Assembly: GCA_002411015.1 (NCBI GenBank) | Contig: DHPY01000080.1 | Location: 26,168-68,758 of the forward strand | Direction of reading: 5' to 3' | DNA from: Armatimonadetes bacterium UBA5352 | Lineage (GTDB): Bacteria; Armatimonadota; Zipacnadia; Zipacnadales; UBA5352 | Length of the DNA stretch: 42,591 nt | Shown here: piece by piece, positions 1-8,864 of the stretch | How positions within the stretch are numbered: the stretch's first letter is position 1 | Layout: the number at the start of each line of letters is the position of its first letter | The notes under the pieces: generated by a model | Seen by the model: only the letters and a program-made list of their open reading frames with translations | What the model was told of the DNA's origin: nothing | Databases searched by the model: none | Translations under genes and position numbers: made by a program

Positions 1-12
1 AGCTTCCCTGCC

Positions 13-37
13 AGCCCGCCGTTTAGCGTTGCGGGCT
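13..37. repeat. Small inverted repeat at the window edge
   Basis: A 7-bp perfect stem (AGCCCGC at 13-19, GCGGGCT at 31-37) encloses an 11-nt loop containing CGTTTAGCG. A second weaker inverted repeat lies at about 91-118 (CCTGA...TCAGG with an inner ACGA/TCGT pair), downstream of pheA on the minus strand. Neither has a T-tract, so a terminator role for pheA is only possible. Nothing else was recognised between 1 and 187. Confidence 0.3.
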
Positions 38-187
38 CCCAATAGTTGGCGAGCAAGGTCAGCTCTTCGAGCTGCGCTCGCCCCTCCTGAACGACTACGT
101 TTTCGTTCGCTCAGGTCACTGAATCTTGAACCTTGCGCGATTTCTGGAATGTAAGCTCCAGCCCGTCAGCCGTTTGTTCAGCCCCCC

Positions 188-1252
188 CTACGCCCTCTCC
201 GCCGGATAGCTCCCGAGCACCTTCAGCAGCGGGCAGAACTCCCGCAGGTAGCCCAACGCCGCCTGCACTGCTGGCTGCTCGCGATGCCCCTCGAAGTCCA
301 CGAAGAACACGTACTCCCACAGCCGCCCCCGCGCCGGCCGCGACTGGATCATCGTCAGGTTGATCTCGTAGAGCGCGAATGCCCCGAGCGCCTTGTGCAG
401 CGCGCCCGCGCGATGTGGTGTGCTGAAGACCACCGAGGTCTTGTCCGCCCCGGTCGGCGGCACCTCGAGATCGCCCAGAACGACGAACCGCGTGCGGTTG
501 TCCGCGAGGTCCTCGATGTTCTCCGCCAGGATCGCCAGCCCGCGCGCGGCAGCCGCCTCGCGCGTGCAGATCGCCGCTACGCCGGGCTCAGCCTCGGCCT
601 CACACGCCGCGGCGCTGCTCGATGACGTCGCCACCTGCTCCACGCCCGGCAGATTCTCCCGCAGCCACCGCCGGCACTGCGCCAGCACCTGCGGATGCGA
701 GCGCACCTGCCTGATCTGCTCCAGCTGGCCCGCGCACGCGAGGAAGTGGTTCACCTGCACGTAGATCTCCGCGCAGATCCGCAGCGGCGTGTCCAGCAGG
801 CAGTCGAGCGTCAGCCCGACCACGCCCTCGGTCGAATTCTGGATCGGCGCCACGCCGAAGTCCACCTGCCTGCGCTCCACGCGCTCGAACACATCGGAGA
901 TCGAGGGCACCGCCGCGAAGTCCGCACGATGTCCGAAGCGCTTGCGGGCCGCGAGGTGCGTGAAGGTGTGCTCCGGCCCGAGGAACGCGATCTTCGGCAC
1001 CTGCTGCAGCCCGCGGCAGGCTGAGATGATCTCGCGGAAGACGGCCTCGACCGACTCGGGCGCAAGCGGCGCCGGATCGTTCGCCACCAGCGCGCGGAGC
1101 AGTTCGGCCTCCCGCGCCGGCGCATAGATCGCGCGGTCGCCCACCTCCTTGGTGCGCCCGATCTCCTCGGCGACATGCGCGCGCTCGACCAGCATCTCGA
1201 GCATCCGCGCGTCAATCTCATCGATCTTCCTGCGCAGCTCCCCAAGGGACAT
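188..1252 (-). CDS. pheA: Bifunctional chorismate mutase / prephenate dehydratase (P-protein)
   Basis: Converts chorismate to prephenate and then to phenylpyruvate in phenylalanine synthesis; expected in the cytoplasm. Counting from the chosen start (354 aa), residues 1-84 are an AroQ-type chorismate mutase helix bundle (LRRKIDEIDARMLEMLVERA). Residues 86-258 are the prephenate dehydratase domain, starting at IAFLGPEHTFTHLAA and ending with the diagnostic TRF motif (254-256). Residues 272-354 are an ACT regulatory domain with the Phe-binding motif present as QSRP (ESRP in most relatives). The open frame extends upstream to 1387, but the ATG at 1252 is preferred: GGAAGG lies 8 nt upstream and the protein then begins with the mutase domain. 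ATG 1258 in the same frame is the alternative. The ACT domain implies feedback inhibition by phenylalanine. Divergent from the next gene. Confidence 0.95.
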   Translation of the reverse strand: MSLGELRRKIDEIDARMLEMLVERAHVAEEIGRTKEVGDRAIYAPAREAELLRALVANDPAPLAPESVEAVFREIISACRGLQQVPKIAFLGPEHTFTHLAARKRFGHRADFAAVPSISDVFERVERRQVDFGVAPIQNSTEGVVGLTLDCLLDTPLRICAEIYVQVNHFLACAGQLEQIRQVRSHPQVLAQCRRWLRENLPGVEQVATSSSSAAACEAEAEPGVAAICTREAAAARGLAILAENIEDLADNRTRFVVLGDLEVPPTGADKTSVVFSTPHRAGALHKALGAFALYEINLTMIQSRPARGRLWEYVFFVDFEGHREQPAVQAALGYLREFCPLLKVLGSYPAERA

Positions 1253-1415
1253 CGGCATCGCCTTCCGCTCAAACTGAGGTGCCCGCAAGTCTACCATACG
1301 ACAGCAACGACAGCAACGACGGTCGCTCTTACTTGACTCAGGGGGAGGGCTTCGGCTACCGTGCGTGGAACTGATCCGCGCGCACAACGCTCCGCCCTTC
1401 CGGTGCAGGGCTTCG

Positions 1416-2714
1416 ATGACGATAGCGACCGCCCTCTATCTCGCAGCACTTCTTCTTATCACGCTCTTCACCGACGTGATCTTTGGCGTCAACGCGCAGT
1501 CGCTCGCGTACGCACCACTGACGCTCGCGCTCCTTATCCTTCTGTATAGTGCGATGGCCGGCGAACGGCCCGACTTCCTCCGCGCCTGGTATAGCTCCAG
1601 TCCGTTGATCGTTCCGGGGCTGCTTTTCCTGGCCGGCCTGGCAGCAGCCATGCCGCACGCGCAGGACATCGGCCTCGCGGCGAGAGACTTCCTGCGCTGG
1701 AGCTTCGTCTGGCTGGTCTTTGCGCCGGTCACCCGCGCGGTCTGCTCCAGCGAGGGGCGCGCCCGGCTCTGCGCGCGGATCGTGCCCGTGTTCGTGGCGA
1801 CCTTCGCCATGCTCACTGTGGCCGATCTCGCGCTCGGGACGGGCATAGTTCGATGGCTCACGGGCGAGGCAGGCATCGCTGCTGATGGCCGTCACCAGTC
1901 GCTCTATGACAACGCCGGCATCTTCGCGGGGATGCTGATCGTCGCCTTCCCGCTCGCGCTCGCGCCGGCGCTGACGGAGCCGAGGCTTGGCGTGAAACTG
2001 CCGTGGATCGCCGCGAGCACGATCATCGCCTGCGGAGCGCTGCTCTCGGGCTCGCGCGCGGCACTCGTGGCGGGCATCATCGCAGCCATCACGCTCGGCA
2101 CGCTGCTGCGCCGAAGCTGGCTGATCGCGGGCACGGTCGGGTTGGCGCTCGCGATGGCCGCCGTCGTCTGGACGGGGGAGATCAGCGGCCCGCCGTCGGT
2201 GGCGCGGTTCGCTGACCTCGTGGAGCAGCGCGGCAGCGGCCGCTACAGCGTCGCGCGCCGCATGCAGATCTGGTCGGTAGCGGGCGATCTCATCGAGCGC
2301 AGCCCGGTGATCGGCTGGGGCGGAGCGCAGCTTCGCTACCACCAGCGCCTCGGCTTCAATCGCGCTCACAATGCGTGGCTCGACGCCTGGCTCGACGGCG
2401 GCCTGCCGGCGCTGGCGGCGATGGGTCTGGTGACCACGATCGTCCTGCGCCGCGCGTGGTGGACGGCGCTGCTGCGCCCGGAGCGCTGGATGGAGCCGAC
2501 GCATCTCGCGCTGGTCGCGTCGAGCATCGCGGTCCTCGTCGGATGGACCGTGCGCGCGGGCATCGGGGGGCGGATAGACTGGTTGCCGGTTTTCATGCTA
2601 TGCTCTGCCTGCTGGGACGCACCGGGTTCGGATGCCGGGCGGTCGGAGAGGCCGCCCGAGGAGCGCATGTCGTCTATGAGCGCCGAAGTCGGCCCGCGCG
2701 GAACCATGAAGTGA
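1416..2714 (+). CDS. O-antigen ligase / polymerase-like (Wzy_C family) membrane protein
   Basis: A 432-aa polytopic inner-membrane protein with about ten hydrophobic segments. It carries Wzy_C (O-antigen ligase superfamily) hallmarks: an LSGSRAALVAG segment in the middle, then a periplasmic-loop-like stretch with R.QIW..AGDLIERSPVIGWGGAQLR, followed by AHNAWLDAWLDGGLPALAAMG, where HN is the conserved pair. Family members transfer or polymerise undecaprenyl-linked glycans on the periplasmic side; the substrate here is unknown. ATG 1416 has AGGG upstream and starts immediately before the first membrane helix. An in-frame GTG at 1365 would add 17 polar residues. A weak promoter-like pair (TTGACT at about 1333, TACCGT about 18 nt later) precedes it. 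No other glycan genes are nearby, so the assignment rests on the protein alone. Confidence 0.75.
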   Translation: MTIATALYLAALLLITLFTDVIFGVNAQSLAYAPLTLALLILLYSAMAGERPDFLRAWYSSSPLIVPGLLFLAGLAAAMPHAQDIGLAARDFLRWSFVWLVFAPVTRAVCSSEGRARLCARIVPVFVATFAMLTVADLALGTGIVRWLTGEAGIAADGRHQSLYDNAGIFAGMLIVAFPLALAPALTEPRLGVKLPWIAASTIIACGALLSGSRAALVAGIIAAITLGTLLRRSWLIAGTVGLALAMAAVVWTGEISGPPSVARFADLVEQRGSGRYSVARRMQIWSVAGDLIERSPVIGWGGAQLRYHQRLGFNRAHNAWLDAWLDGGLPALAAMGLVTTIVLRRAWWTALLRPERWMEPTHLALVASSIAVLVGWTVRAGIGGRIDWLPVFMLCSACWDAPGSDAGRSERPPEERMSSMSAEVGPRGTMK

Positions 2715-2807
2715 AATCCCGTGGGGCGGGCATCCTGTCACACTCGCGAACCGGCGTACATCAGTAGCGTCCGCCGTCCGGAGCGGCCGAGACAGCCAGG
2801 TCAAGTA

Positions 2808-2877
2808 GGTGGGGCGCCCTCGCCCCACCAATGGGCCAGATAGCCGTCAGTTCATGTGCGGGCGAGGGCGCCCGCAC
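2808..2877. repeat. Two palindromic intergenic repeats (CCCT/AGGG loop type)
   Basis: The first palindrome is GGTGGGGCG (2808-2816), loop CCCT (2817-2820), CGCCCCACC (2821-2829). The second is GTGCGGGCG (2856-2864), loop AGGG (2865-2868), CGCCCGCAC (2869-2877), which is the opposite orientation of the same design. Both belong to the palindrome family at 33058-33428, 35937-36232 and 42170-42591. The gap 2715-2995 contains no recognisable gene. Confidence 0.8.
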
Positions 2878-2995
2878 TACTTAAGCCTGGATAGACGGGG
2901 TTTATTGGCCCGCTCGCCGAAGGTGACGCACGAACACAGCTACGTTATGTGGACCATCATCCCAGCCACGGAGTGCTGGTGGCGGAGGTGCAGCT

Positions 2996-4717
2996 TTGAC
3001 CGAGATGAGCAACGACAGGATCCGCGGCCGGAACCACGATGACATCCCTGCGGATATGTGGGAGGAGTGCCCGCAGTGCCACCAGCTCCTCTACTCGAAG
3101 GAGCTGAAGCAGCATCTGTGGGTCTGCAGCAAGTGCAGCTTCCACTTCCGGCTGGGCGCCCGGCAGCGGCTTGAGGTGACCGTGGACCGCGACAGCTTCG
3201 AGGAGTGGGACACCGACCTCCCCCTCTGCGACCCGCTGGAGTTCCCGGACTACCGCAGCAAGCTCGAGGATGCCCAGCGCAAGACCGGCATGCAGGACGC
3301 CGTGGTCACCGGCAAGGCGCAGCTCGCGGGGATGCATGTCGCGATCGGCGTCATGGAGTCCGGCTTTCGCGGCGGCTCGATGGGCTGGGTCGTGGGCGAG
3401 CGCATCACCCGGCTGATCGAGCGCGCGGCGGAGCAGCGCCTGCCGCTAATCATCATCAGCGCTTCGGGCGGCGCCCGGATGGAGGAGAGCCTGGTCGCGC
3501 TGATGCAGATGCCCAAGACCGCCGCGGCCTGCAGCAGACTGGCCGAGGCGGGCATGCCCTACGTGAGCATCCTCACGCACCCCACCTACGGCGGCGTCAT
3601 GGCGAGCTACGCCTTCCTCGGCGATATCATCATCGCCGAACCCGGTGCTGCGATGGGCTTCGCGGGCCCGCGCGTCATTGATGTCACCGGCATGCCGATC
3701 GGCGAGGGGGTGCAGACCGCCGAATACCAGCGCCAGCATGGCATGATCGACCTGATCGTACCGCGCGAGGACATGCGCCAGACGCTGGCCACGATCGTGG
3801 CGTGGAGCACCGGCGCCCCGAACGCCGGCGCGGAGCCCGTGAACGCGCAGAACGGCTCGCTGCGCGCTGAGCCGCATGAGCGCAAGGAGGGCGAGGAGGC
3901 CGAGGCATGGCACCGGGTGGAACTTGCCCGCCACCCCGACCGCCCCTACTCCCTCGACTACATCGAGGCCTTCGTTGAGGGCTTCATCGAACTCCACGGC
4001 GACCGGCGCTTCGGGGATGACGGAGCGATCGTCGCCGGCCTGGGCTGGATCAGCGGCCGCCCGGTCGCGGTGATCGGCCACCAGAAGGGCCGGCAGGCTC
4101 GCGAGCGCTCGCGCCGCAACTTCGCGATGGCACGCCCGGAGGGCTACCGCAAGGCGATGCGCATCATGCGCCTGGCGAACCAGGTCGGGCGGCCCGTCGT
4201 GACGCTCATCGACACCCCCGGCGCGCACTGCCTCGACGACGCCGAGGCCCGAGGGATCTCCGAGGCCATCGCGGCCAACCAGCGCGACATGTTCGCGCTC
4301 GAGATCCCGATCATCCCCGTGGTCATCGGCGAGGGCGGCTCAGGCGGCGCGATCGGCATCGGCGTCGGCGATCGCCTGCTGATGCTCGAGAACGCCTACT
4401 ACTCGGTCATCGCGCCCGAGTCCTGCGCCGCCATCCTCTGGCGCAACCGCGCCCTCAAGGAGCAGGCCGCCGACGCGATGCGTATCACCGCCGATGATGC
4501 GCTGCGCCTCGGGATCATTGATGGCATCGTCAGCGAACCCGAGGGCGGCGCGCATACCGACGCAAAGGCCGCTGCCGATCTCCTGCGCCGCGCCGTTGCC
4601 CGCACGCTCGCAGAGTTCGATGACACCGACTGGAAACAGCTCCCGCAGATGCGCTACGATAGGTTCAGGGCGATGGGCGCGCCGGCGGGCTGCTCGGCAC
4701 CCCGTGGCGGCGAGTGA
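2996..4717 (+). CDS. accDA: Acetyl-CoA carboxylase carboxyltransferase, beta-alpha (AccD-AccA) fusion
   Basis: A 573-aa single chain that should transfer carboxyl from carboxybiotin-BCCP to acetyl-CoA, making malonyl-CoA for fatty acid synthesis. Residues 1-275 are AccD: a zinc ribbon (CPQC...CSKC, Cys25, 28, 44, 47), then a crotonase-fold half with SASGGARMEE (155-164). Residues about 303-560 are AccA (RVELARHPDRPYSLDYI, RRNFAMARPEGYRKA, GEGGSGGA at 445-452). The N-terminal helical region of free-standing AccA is missing and replaced by a short polar linker (276-302). The loop usually written TPGAYPG reads TPGAHCLDD (407-415), an unusual change. The TTG start at 2996 has GGAGG 7 nt upstream; the in-frame ATG at 3005 is 16 nt away and less likely. 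No biotin carboxylase or BCCP gene is in the window. Confidence 0.95.
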   Translation: MTEMSNDRIRGRNHDDIPADMWEECPQCHQLLYSKELKQHLWVCSKCSFHFRLGARQRLEVTVDRDSFEEWDTDLPLCDPLEFPDYRSKLEDAQRKTGMQDAVVTGKAQLAGMHVAIGVMESGFRGGSMGWVVGERITRLIERAAEQRLPLIIISASGGARMEESLVALMQMPKTAAACSRLAEAGMPYVSILTHPTYGGVMASYAFLGDIIIAEPGAAMGFAGPRVIDVTGMPIGEGVQTAEYQRQHGMIDLIVPREDMRQTLATIVAWSTGAPNAGAEPVNAQNGSLRAEPHERKEGEEAEAWHRVELARHPDRPYSLDYIEAFVEGFIELHGDRRFGDDGAIVAGLGWISGRPVAVIGHQKGRQARERSRRNFAMARPEGYRKAMRIMRLANQVGRPVVTLIDTPGAHCLDDAEARGISEAIAANQRDMFALEIPIIPVVIGEGGSGGAIGIGVGDRLLMLENAYYSVIAPESCAAILWRNRALKEQAADAMRITADDALRLGIIDGIVSEPEGGAHTDAKAAADLLRRAVARTLAEFDDTDWKQLPQMRYDRFRAMGAPAGCSAPRGGE

Positions 4718-4733
4718 TCGTGGTTCCGCGCGC

Positions 4734-4763
4734 TTGACAGACCCGCCCGCATCGTTGCATGAT
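4734..4763 (+). promoter_or_regulatory. Possible sigma-70-like promoter toward sppA
   Basis: Consensus -35 TTGACA (4734-4739), 18-nt spacer, weak -10 CATGAT (4758-4763). It lies just after accDA and points rightward. A transcript from it would cross the tRNA-Leu gene in antisense before reaching sppA at 4988. Only the -35 is strong. Confidence 0.3.
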
Positions 4764-4791
4764 TCAACCGTGGCATGCGTCGAAAGGGGGA

Positions 4792-4880
4792 TGGTGCCGG
4801 AGGCGGGACTCGAACCCGCACAGTGCTTGCACACCGCCAGATTTTGAGTCTGGTGCGTCTACCGATTCCGCCACTCCGGC
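4792..4880 (-). tRNA. tRNA-Leu, anticodon CAA
   Basis: Read on the minus strand, the 7-bp acceptor stem GCCGGAG (from 4880) pairs with CTCCGGC, with discriminator A at 4795. The 3' CCA is encoded (4794-4792). The D-arm has the Leu-like GGCGGAATCGGTAGACGC. The anticodon arm is CCAGACT-CAA-AATCTGG, giving CAA, which decodes UUG. A long variable arm (GGTGTGCAAGCACTGTGC) marks it as class II, and the T-arm is GCGGGTTCGAGTCCCGC. Length without CCA is 86 nt. Confidence 0.95.
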
Positions 4881-4890
4881 AACCACCATC

Positions 4891-4919
4891 AGTCTACCGC
4901 GGGTGCCGCCACCTGTCAA
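4891..4919 (-). promoter_or_regulatory. Promoter of tRNA-Leu
   Basis: On the minus strand, TTGACA (4919-4914), an exact 17-nt spacer (4913-4897) and TAGACT (4896-4891) form a near-consensus housekeeping promoter. Its predicted start is only a few bases before the tRNA 5' end at 4880, as usual for a monocistronic tRNA gene. Confidence 0.7.
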
Positions 4920-4987
4920 TGCTTGACGCCTGAGCCGTAGTATCCCGCCTGCGCCCCAGCAGGTGCTTCGCAATGAGGTGACCAGCC

Positions 4988-6049
4988 ATGGCCTACGCAC
5001 AAACGGGCGCTCCAGGCCAGACCGACGATCCCTCCATGGGACAAGTCTACGCCGCACCTCCCCCGCCTCCTCCACCAGGTGGTGGCCGGTCGCGCGGCAA
5101 TGGCCTGCTGATCGCCGGCCTCGTCATCTTCGGTGTCGTCGTCCTCGGCGGCCTCCTGATCATCCTCCTCGCCGCGATCGGCATGGCAGGGGGCGGCAAG
5201 GGCATCGGGGGCTATGGCGAGAAGGTCGGCGTCATCACCATCGAGGGCGTCATCTCCGCCTCAGGTGAGCGGGGCCTCTTCGGCGGCGCCCTCGGTGGCG
5301 TCCGCAGTACACTCGACAAGCTCGATGAGGCCGCTGAGGATGACAGCATCAAGGCAGTCGTTCTGCGCATCAACTCGCCCGGCGGGAGCGCCGCGGCCTC
5401 GCAGGAGATCTACTACGAGGTCAAGAAGCTCGCCGAAAAGAAGCCCGTGGTCGTCTCCATGGCCGACGTAGCGGCCTCGGGTGGTTACTACATCTCGCTG
5501 CCGGCGAGGAAGATCGTAGCGAACCAGGCCACCATGACCGGCTCCATCGGCGTCATCATGAGCCTCGTGGAGTACCACGAGCTGATGAACAAGATCGGCG
5601 TGGATGGCGGCGCGATCACCTCCGGCCCGTACAAAGACATCGCCAGCCCGTGGCGGGAGCTGACCGGCAACGAACGGAAGCTGCTGCAGGCCATGGTGGA
5701 TAACATCTACCAGCAGTTCGTGGCGCATGTGGCCGAGAGCCGCGGGATGGAGCTTGCCGAAGCGCGCAAGATCGCCGATGGTCGCATCTTCACCGGCGAG
5801 CAGGCGCTCAACGCGGGCCTTATCGATGAGATCGGCGGCTTCAACCGAGCCGTGGAGATCGCCGGCGAACTCGGCGGCATAGAGGGCGAGCCGCAGGTCC
5901 GCGACATCAGCGACGGCGGCGGCATCCTCAGCCTCCTCGGCGTCTCGGCGAAGGCCGCGGTGCGCGACACAGTGCTCGAGGCCGCTGAGCAGGTCCTGCG
6001 CGACCCACGCGTTGAGGGCGCCGAACAGATGCTGCAGATGCGGCCGTAG
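4988..6049 (+). CDS. sppA: Signal peptide peptidase SppA (peptidase S49)
   Basis: A 353-aa membrane-anchored serine protease expected to degrade cleaved signal peptides in or at the membrane. The N-terminus is a proline-rich cytoplasmic tail (YAAPPPPPPPGGG, 21-33), followed by one transmembrane helix (about 39-66). The S49 domain follows: LRINSPGGSAAAS (127-138), the nucleophile Ser164 in VAASGGYYIS and the general base Lys216 in SGPYKDIAS. The Ser-Lys distance of 52 residues equals that recalled for B. subtilis SppA. It is the short single-domain form rather than the double-length E. coli form. ATG 4988 has GAGGTG about 6 nt upstream. Same strand as polA, 56 bp away. Confidence 0.93.
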   Translation: MAYAQTGAPGQTDDPSMGQVYAAPPPPPPPGGGRSRGNGLLIAGLVIFGVVVLGGLLIILLAAIGMAGGGKGIGGYGEKVGVITIEGVISASGERGLFGGALGGVRSTLDKLDEAAEDDSIKAVVLRINSPGGSAAASQEIYYEVKKLAEKKPVVVSMADVAASGGYYISLPARKIVANQATMTGSIGVIMSLVEYHELMNKIGVDGGAITSGPYKDIASPWRELTGNERKLLQAMVDNIYQQFVAHVAESRGMELAEARKIADGRIFTGEQALNAGLIDEIGGFNRAVEIAGELGGIEGEPQVRDISDGGGILSLLGVSAKAAVRDTVLEAAEQVLRDPRVEGAEQMLQMRP

Positions 6050-6105
6050 CCTCCCGTCCGGGCCGACGCACCCCGGACTCCGACTCACTCAGGGACTGTG
6101 GTTTG

Positions 6106-8763
6106 ATGGCTGACAGATTACTGCTTGTTGACGGACACTCGCTCTTCCACCGCGCTTTCCACGCGCTGCCGCCGCTGATGACCAGCGACGGGCGGCCGTC
6201 CGGCGCGCTGCTGGGCTTCCTGCAGATGATGATGCAGCTCCTCGAGCAGGAGGCGCCCGACTACGCCGCGGTCGCGCTCGACCTCCCCGGTCCGACCTTC
6301 CGCGACGAGATCTACGAGGAGTACAAGTCGCATCGCCCGCCCAGCGACGACGCCCTCCGTTCGCAGATCCCGCTGCTCGGCGACCTGATAGACGCGCTCG
6401 GCATGCGAGCCATCTCCGCCCCCGGCTACGAGGCCGACGACGTCATCGGCACCCTCGCGAAGCATGCCTCAGCCGAGGGGATGGAGGTCGTCATCGTCAC
6501 CGGCGACCGCGACCTGCTGCAACTGGTGGATGACAACATTCACGTGGTCGCCACACTCCGTGGGATAAAGGACACCAAGCGCTTCGACCTCGCCACGGTC
6601 CGCGAGGACTACGGCCTTGAGCCCGCGCAACTGATCGAACTGAAGGCGCTCCAGGGCGACACCTCCGACAACATCCCCGGCGTTACCGGCATCGGCGCGA
6701 AGAGCGCCCAGGCGCTCATCGAGCAGTTCGGCTCCGTCGATGCGGCGCTCGCCGGCCTCGAGGAGATCGTCTCCGCACGAGTGCGCAACTGCCTCGAGCA
6801 GAACCCCGAGCAGGCGCGGATGAGCCGCGACCTGGCGGAGATCCGTACGGATGCCCCGACTGGGGCCGCCCTCGAAGACCTCGCCTGGGAGGGCCTCCCG
6901 TACGAGAAGCTGCGGGAGTTCGCGTCGATGATGGAGTTCGCCGCGGTGCTCGACCGGCTTCCCGCTGACGAGCAGGAACCGCGTGCGCTGCATGTCGAGA
7001 CCGTGCATGACCAGGCCCGACTCGATGAACTGGTCGCGCAGGTCCGCTCCGAGGGCGCGATGGCCTTCGCGATTGCCGGCGGTGACGCGCCGGTGCTCAC
7101 GCTGGCGGTGAATGAGGATCTCGCCGCAACCATCCCGCTCGTGGTCGAGCGCGCCAATGAGGGCACCCTCTTCGCCGAAACCGCCACTGATGCGCTTGAT
7201 CTGACAGGCCTGGCGGAGGTGCTGGCGGACGAAGCCGTGCAGAAGCGCGCCGCCGACCTCAAGGCGCTGATCCGCGCGCTCGCACCCCTCGGCTACACCC
7301 TCGCGGGAGCGGAGTTCGACCCGCAGATCGCCTCGTATCTCCTCATGCCCAACCGCCGCGACCACTCGATCTCCCTGCTCGCGCAGGAGCACCTGGGTTA
7401 CGCGCTGCCGGACGCCGATGGGGGCTCGCAGGCCGAGACCGACCCCGCTCATCTGCGCGCGGCCGCGGAGGCGCTGGCGGTCCGAGACCTGCGCGAGCCG
7501 CTCCGCACGCATCTCGACCAGGCCGGCCTCCTGCCGCTCTACGATGAGACTGAGATGCCGCTGACCCCTGTCCTCGCGCAGATGGAACTCGCCGGAATCG
7601 CCGTCGATCGTGACAAGCTCGCTGACCTCGGGCACCGATTTGATGAGATTGTCGCCGGCTTGGAGGGACGCATCTGCGAGTTGGCGAACTGCCGGTTCAA
7701 CATCGGCTCGCCGCGGCAACTCTCCGAGGTGCTCTTCGGGCAGATGCAACTCCCGAAGGGCCGCAAGACGAAGACCGGCTGGTCCACCAGCGCCGCCGTG
7801 CTCGAAGAGCTTGCCGAGGAGTACGAGATCGTCAGACTCGTGCTGGAGTACCGCGAGTACGCGAAGCTCCGCTCAACCTACGTGGACGGGCTGCTGCGCG
7901 AGATCGGGCCGGACGGGCGCGTCCACACGACCTTCGAGCAGGCGGTAGCCGCAACCGGGCGGCTCTCAAGCCGAAACCCGAACCTCCAGAACATCCCGGT
8001 CCGCACCGAGGTCGGGCGTGAGATTCGCAGTTGCTTCGTCAGCAGCCCCGGCTGCGTACTGATCGCAGCGGACTACTCGCAGATCGAGCTGCGCATCCTG
8101 GCGCACGTCTCCCAGGACCCGCGGCTGACCGAGGCCTTCCAGTCCGGGCGCGACATTCACACCGAGACGGCCTCCGCGATCTTCGGGGCGCCCGCCGACG
8201 AAGTCAGCTACGAGATGCGCGGACGGGCGAAGACCGTCAACTTCGCGGTGCTCTACGGCCAGGGACCGACGGCGCTCGGAAGACAGCTTGGCATCCCGAG
8301 GGAGGAGGCGGAGGCATTCATCGAGAACTACTTCCGTGCTCTTCCGGGGGTGCGCCGCTACATTGACGAGACTGTCGCCATGGCGCGGGAATGTGGCTAC
8401 GTTGAGACGCTGCTGGGGCGAAAACGGCCACTGCCGGAGATCGCGGGCTCTGACGCCCGTGCCTCGGCATACGCCGAGCGGGCCGCGGTGAATACGCCGA
8501 TTCAGGGCACCGCCGCGGACATCATCAAGCTCGCGATGCTCAACCTCGTGCCTCGCCTCGGGAGAGACTGCCCGGGGAGCCGGATGCTGTTGCAGGTCCA
8601 TGACGAGCTTGTGGTGGAGGCGCCTGAGGACGATGGGGAGGTGGTGGCGCAGGTGCTGCGGGAGACGATGGAGGCGGCATTCGAACTCACAGTGCCGCTG
8701 ATCGTGGGTGTCTCGGCCGGGACCAACTGGCGGGACATGACGCAGATGCGCACGGACGTGTAA
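6106..8763 (+). CDS. polA: DNA polymerase I
   Basis: An 885-aa polymerase for repair and Okazaki fragment processing. Residues 1-290 are the FEN-like 5' nuclease (LLLVDGHSLFHRAF, YEADDVIGTLA, VTGDRDLLQLV, QGDTSDNIPGVTGIG). Residues about 290-480 keep the 3'-5' exonuclease fold (QIASYLLMPNRRDHS) but lack the metal-binding DxE motif: the usual FDTET position reads FAIAG, so proofreading is probably lost, as in Taq and Bacillus enzymes. Residues 480-885 are the polymerase: motif A DYSQIELRILAH (Asp656), motif B RGRAKTVNFAVLYG (about 705-718, with the Phe that discriminates against ddNTPs), motif C QVHDELV (Asp833). ATG 6106 directly follows a TTG (6103); AGGGA lies about 10 nt upstream. Confidence 0.97.
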   Translation: MADRLLLVDGHSLFHRAFHALPPLMTSDGRPSGALLGFLQMMMQLLEQEAPDYAAVALDLPGPTFRDEIYEEYKSHRPPSDDALRSQIPLLGDLIDALGMRAISAPGYEADDVIGTLAKHASAEGMEVVIVTGDRDLLQLVDDNIHVVATLRGIKDTKRFDLATVREDYGLEPAQLIELKALQGDTSDNIPGVTGIGAKSAQALIEQFGSVDAALAGLEEIVSARVRNCLEQNPEQARMSRDLAEIRTDAPTGAALEDLAWEGLPYEKLREFASMMEFAAVLDRLPADEQEPRALHVETVHDQARLDELVAQVRSEGAMAFAIAGGDAPVLTLAVNEDLAATIPLVVERANEGTLFAETATDALDLTGLAEVLADEAVQKRAADLKALIRALAPLGYTLAGAEFDPQIASYLLMPNRRDHSISLLAQEHLGYALPDADGGSQAETDPAHLRAAAEALAVRDLREPLRTHLDQAGLLPLYDETEMPLTPVLAQMELAGIAVDRDKLADLGHRFDEIVAGLEGRICELANCRFNIGSPRQLSEVLFGQMQLPKGRKTKTGWSTSAAVLEELAEEYEIVRLVLEYREYAKLRSTYVDGLLREIGPDGRVHTTFEQAVAATGRLSSRNPNLQNIPVRTEVGREIRSCFVSSPGCVLIAADYSQIELRILAHVSQDPRLTEAFQSGRDIHTETASAIFGAPADEVSYEMRGRAKTVNFAVLYGQGPTALGRQLGIPREEAEAFIENYFRALPGVRRYIDETVAMARECGYVETLLGRKRPLPEIAGSDARASAYAERAAVNTPIQGTAADIIKLAMLNLVPRLGRDCPGSRMLLQVHDELVVEAPEDDGEVVAQVLRETMEAAFELTVPLIVGVSAGTNWRDMTQMRTDV

Positions 8764-8864
8764 GACGTGGGGCCGTCACTTACCTAACTCAGTCGGTTGA
8801 CCTGACCTGTGAAGGTCGAAGCCCGCACGCACTCTCTGGCGCGCCGGGCGAAGGAGGACTTCGT

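Noticed and set aside
6469..7749. Long minus-strand open frame (426 codons) opposite polA, and similar ones opposite uvrB (29543-30916) and uvrC (31231-32274)
   Set aside because: They are antisense to clearly conserved genes, have no recognisable domains, are Arg/Leu/Val-biased, and arise from the high third-position GC of the real genes.
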